Positions 62,078 to 64,000 of a stretch of 64,000 bases of DNA are shown here, in pieces. This stretch comes from Gelidibacter salicanalis (GTDB lineage Bacteria > Bacteroidota > Bacteroidia > Flavobacteriales > Flavobacteriaceae), in assembly GCF_007997285.1 (NCBI RefSeq), contig NZ_VORX01000002.1, forward strand, positions 496,001 to 560,000, in the 5' to 3' direction. The translations under genes and the position numbers were made by a program. Each line of letters begins with the position of its first letter. Position 1 is the stretch's first letter. The notes below the pieces were generated by a model, which was not told the DNA's origin, did not search any database, and saw only the letters and a program-made list of their open reading frames with translations.

Positions 62078-62584
62078 TTACCATTTGCCTAAAGTAGCAT
62101 TTAAAATATCTTGGGTGATTCGTTCTAAAATTTCAGAAATAGCTGCGTCTTTCTGGGCGCCCACCAATTGTGCATTTCCGGGATAATCATAAAAGAACGA
62201 AAATGTTTGGTTGACGTCTCCGTCCGGGTTGTTTTTATCAAAAAATCGCACTCGTACGCTAATGGTTAATCTGTTTTGAGCAGCCGTAATGTCAGCCGTT
62301 GCCGTAGTAGGAGAGATGCGATACTCCACAATTTCACCTTCATAAGTAATGTCACCTCCTGAAGTTACCAATTGTAAACTGGTTTGATTTTGAATTAAAT
62401 CGGCCAAGGAGTTGGTAAACGTGCGCTCCAGTCCTGGTTCAATCAGCGGGGCATCATTTTGAAAATAGTTAACTTGATAGGTGGTCGTACCTGCAGGTAA
62501 AGAGATGCCTGTAAATCCGTAATTGCCACAGCTTGTTGCTAAACAGAAGCTGAAGGCGACTGTTAAAGTTTTTAAATAGTTCAT
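62078..62584 (-). CDS. lptE: LPS assembly lipoprotein LptE
   Basis: Outer membrane lipoprotein that plugs LptD and helps deliver LPS to the surface. The signal peptide ends in the lipobox ATSC (Cys19), followed by the family start NYGFTGISLP; the two-layer alpha/beta domain is indicated by LERTFTNSLADLIQNQTSLQL and the beta hairpin EGEIVEYRISP. Length 168 is typical of Bacteroidota LptE. It lies 23 bp after the sigma-54 activator and 9 bp before the TPR gene. Confidence 0.9.
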   Translation of the reverse strand: MNYLKTLTVAFSFCLATSCGNYGFTGISLPAGTTTYQVNYFQNDAPLIEPGLERTFTNSLADLIQNQTSLQLVTSGGDITYEGEIVEYRISPTTATADITAAQNRLTISVRVRFFDKNNPDGDVNQTFSFFYDYPGNAQLVGAQKDAAISEILERITQDILNATLGKW

Positions 62585-62607
62585 AGTCGTTATTCTGTGC
62601 GTACGGA

Positions 62608-63876
62608 TTATAAATCGTATTGTTTAATCTTTCTATACAAGGTGCGTTCGCTTATACCCAATTCAGCAGCAGCTAATTTGCGTTTGCCTTGATGACGTTC
62701 CAGCGATTTCTTGATCAATTCCAATTCTTTATCATGTAAAGACAGGGTTTCTTCCTCTTCAACTTCTTCCGCAAAATAATATTTATCGTTCGATTCGTCA
62801 ATCGCTTCTGAAAGTTGATTCATTTTTTCAGGAATGGAAAGCACTTCTAAATCTTCAACGGATTCTTCGTAATTTTCTTCATCCTCTTCGTCGCCATAGA
62901 TTTTCTGAATCAAGCCTTCATTTTTCTTTTGAACATCATGAGTCGTCCCATTTTTCATCAATTCCATGGTGAGTTTCTTCAGGTCATTCAAATCGCCTTT
63001 CATATCAAACAACACTTTATATAGAATTTCACGCTCACTACTAAAATCACTTTCACTTTTAGAATTTTTAATAACAGCAGGAAGATTGCCTTCATAGTTT
63101 GGTAAGTAACCTTTTAATGTAGGGGCATTAATGGTACGGGTTTGTTCTAAAACCGAAATTTGCTCAGCTGCATTTCGCAACTGTCTGATATTTCCGTTCC
63201 ATCTATTTTTTAAGAGTACCTCAACAGCCTCATCGGTTAATTTGATGGTGGGCATTTTGTATTTTAACGCAAAATCACTGGCAAACTTCCGGAACAACAA
63301 GTGGATATCCTCTTTGCGTTCGCGAAGAGGTGGTAAGTGAATGTCTATTGTGCTCAGTCGGTAGTATAAATCTTCTCTAAATTTTTCCTTTTTTATGGCT
63401 TCGAACATGTTCACGTTGGTCGCAGCTACAATGCGGACATTGGTTTTTTGAACTTTGCTTGATCCAACCTTAATAAACTCTCCATTTTCTAAAACACGCA
63501 GCAAACGTACTTGGGTGGTTAAGGGTAATTCACCCACTTCATCCAGAAAAATTGTGCCGCCGTCTGCTACTTCAAAATAACCCTCACGGGTTTGGGTGGC
63601 TCCGGTAAATGCGCCTTTTTCGTGACCAAACAATTCACTGTCAATCGTCCCTTCTGGAATGGCGCCACAGTTTACGGCAATATATTTACCGTGCTTACGG
63701 TGGGATAATTGATGGATGATTTTTGGAATACTTTCCTTACCAACACCACTTTCGCCAGTAACCAGCACTGAGATGTCTGTAGGCGCAACTTGAATGGCTT
63801 TTTCTATAGAACGGTTGAGTTTTGGGTCATTCCCAATAATTCCGAAACGTTGTTTTATGGCTTGAATTGATTCCAT
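62608..63876 (-). CDS. Sigma-54-dependent transcriptional activator without a receiver domain
   Basis: A 422-residue AAA+ activator of sigma-54 RNA polymerase: Walker A G41-E-S-G-V-G-K-E48, the sigma-contacting loop G88-A-F-T-G-A93, Walker B GGTIFLDEVGEL, the arginine-finger region and a C-terminal Fis-type helix-turn-helix (RKLAAAELGISERTLYRKIKQY). Only about 12 residues precede the AAA+ domain, so no phosphorylation or ligand-sensing domain controls it; the acidic stretch at about 330-375 is unusual. It heads the run with lptE, TPR and secG and follows miaB, a flavobacterial arrangement. Confidence 0.95.
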   Translation of the reverse strand: MESIQAIKQRFGIIGNDPKLNRSIEKAIQVAPTDISVLVTGESGVGKESIPKIIHQLSHRKHGKYIAVNCGAIPEGTIDSELFGHEKGAFTGATQTREGYFEVADGGTIFLDEVGELPLTTQVRLLRVLENGEFIKVGSSKVQKTNVRIVAATNVNMFEAIKKEKFREDLYYRLSTIDIHLPPLRERKEDIHLLFRKFASDFALKYKMPTIKLTDEAVEVLLKNRWNGNIRQLRNAAEQISVLEQTRTINAPTLKGYLPNYEGNLPAVIKNSKSESDFSSEREILYKVLFDMKGDLNDLKKLTMELMKNGTTHDVQKKNEGLIQKIYGDEEDEENYEESVEDLEVLSIPEKMNQLSEAIDESNDKYYFAEEVEEEETLSLHDKELELIKKSLERHQGKRKLAAAELGISERTLYRKIKQYDL

Positions 63877-63942
63877 TTAATAAAATTATGAATAAATACT
63901 GTACACTATATATGAGGTAATGTTTCGATAAGTAATTTTGGA

Positions 63943-64000
63943 TTAGTCATTATATGCATAGCCAATAGCTTCCCCAATGAGGGTGGCGCTCGTGCAATCC
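63943..64000 (-). CDS. miaB: 3' end of tRNA-2-methylthio-N6-dimethylallyladenosine synthase (partial)
   Basis: The minus-strand frame from the window edge reads DCTSATLIGEAIGYAYND and stops at 63943-63945. The CTSATLIGE motif is typical of the C-terminal TRAM end of MiaB, and miaB commonly precedes the sigma-54 activator in flavobacteria. Only 18 residues are seen, so identity rests on this motif and gene order. Confidence 0.6.
   Translation of the reverse strand, partial: DCTSATLIGEAIGYAYND

Overview
The window comes from a Bacteroidota chromosome, most likely family Flavobacteriaceae. The evidence is AT-rich DNA, almost no Shine-Dalgarno sequences, repeated -7 boxes of the form TAnnTTTG (the Bacteroidota primary sigma consensus), an XrtF exosortase with its partner membrane protein, DUF6702 and HYC_CC_PP family proteins, and the gene order sigma-54 activator / lptE / TPR / secG / groES / groEL. 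No rRNA, tRNA, CRISPR array, integrase or intact insertion sequence was recognised. It looks like ordinary core chromosome with a few specialised islands. Both ends cut genes: the ApbE flavin transferase on the left and the 3' tip of miaB on the right.

Layout. 1-8.9 kb: apbE, a methyltransferase, a GxxExxY protein between inverted repeats, map, a CoA-transferase, a HAD phosphatase, gpmI, an exported ankyrin protein, a GNAT enzyme and pepE. 9-13.9 kb: an operon of two related carboxypeptidase-regulatory-domain proteins, a DUF6702 protein and an M1 metallopeptidase, then tatA. 14.3-15.4 kb: a prokaryotic glutamate-receptor-like potassium channel (GluR0 type). 15.5-24.1 kb: a co-directional cluster for kynurenine breakdown by the 2-aminomuconate route: kynU, kmo, a RidA-like deaminase, a semialdehyde dehydrogenase, an unusual SDR protein, 3-hydroxyanthranilate dioxygenase, the ACMS decarboxylase and an O-methyltransferase. 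Together these would convert kynurenine via 3-hydroxykynurenine, 3-hydroxyanthranilate, ACMS and 2-aminomuconate semialdehyde to 2-aminomuconate and on to 4-oxalocrotonate.

24.3-34 kb: a lipoprotein, a methyltransferase, msrA, a zinc-ribbon-family coiled-coil protein that has lost all its cysteines, Nif3, lpxK, a TPR hybrid histidine kinase, and the lipA-gap pair. 34-41.7 kb: two ECF sigma factors (one with its anti-sigma factor, one behind a glycosyltransferase and a small four-cysteine protein), murB, an aminotransferase, an aspartyl protease with a PDZ domain, and a DUF1573 protein. 41.9-53.4 kb: valS, the complete rod-shape operon mreB-mreC-mreD-mrdA-rodA, purH and a MacB-type permease. 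53.7-58.5 kb: a GAF protein, the xrtF pair, and a likely metal-handling cassette (HYC_CC_PP protein, TonB receptor with a Cys-Cys pair in the plug, exported HMA protein). 58.5-64 kb: groEL, groES, secG, a TPR protein, lptE, a sigma-54 activator and the end of miaB.

Most interesting points: the SDR protein in the kynurenine cluster has Ser and Arg in place of the catalytic Tyr and Lys; three genes of that cluster carry a small TTCC/GGAA hairpin 3-6 nt before the start codon; the zinc-ribbon protein has none of its four ligands; the metal cassette carries conserved-looking paired cysteines in all three proteins; and a -24/-12-like element lies upstream of groES, close to a sigma-54 activator gene. 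Functions are read from motifs and gene order only; no database search was possible.
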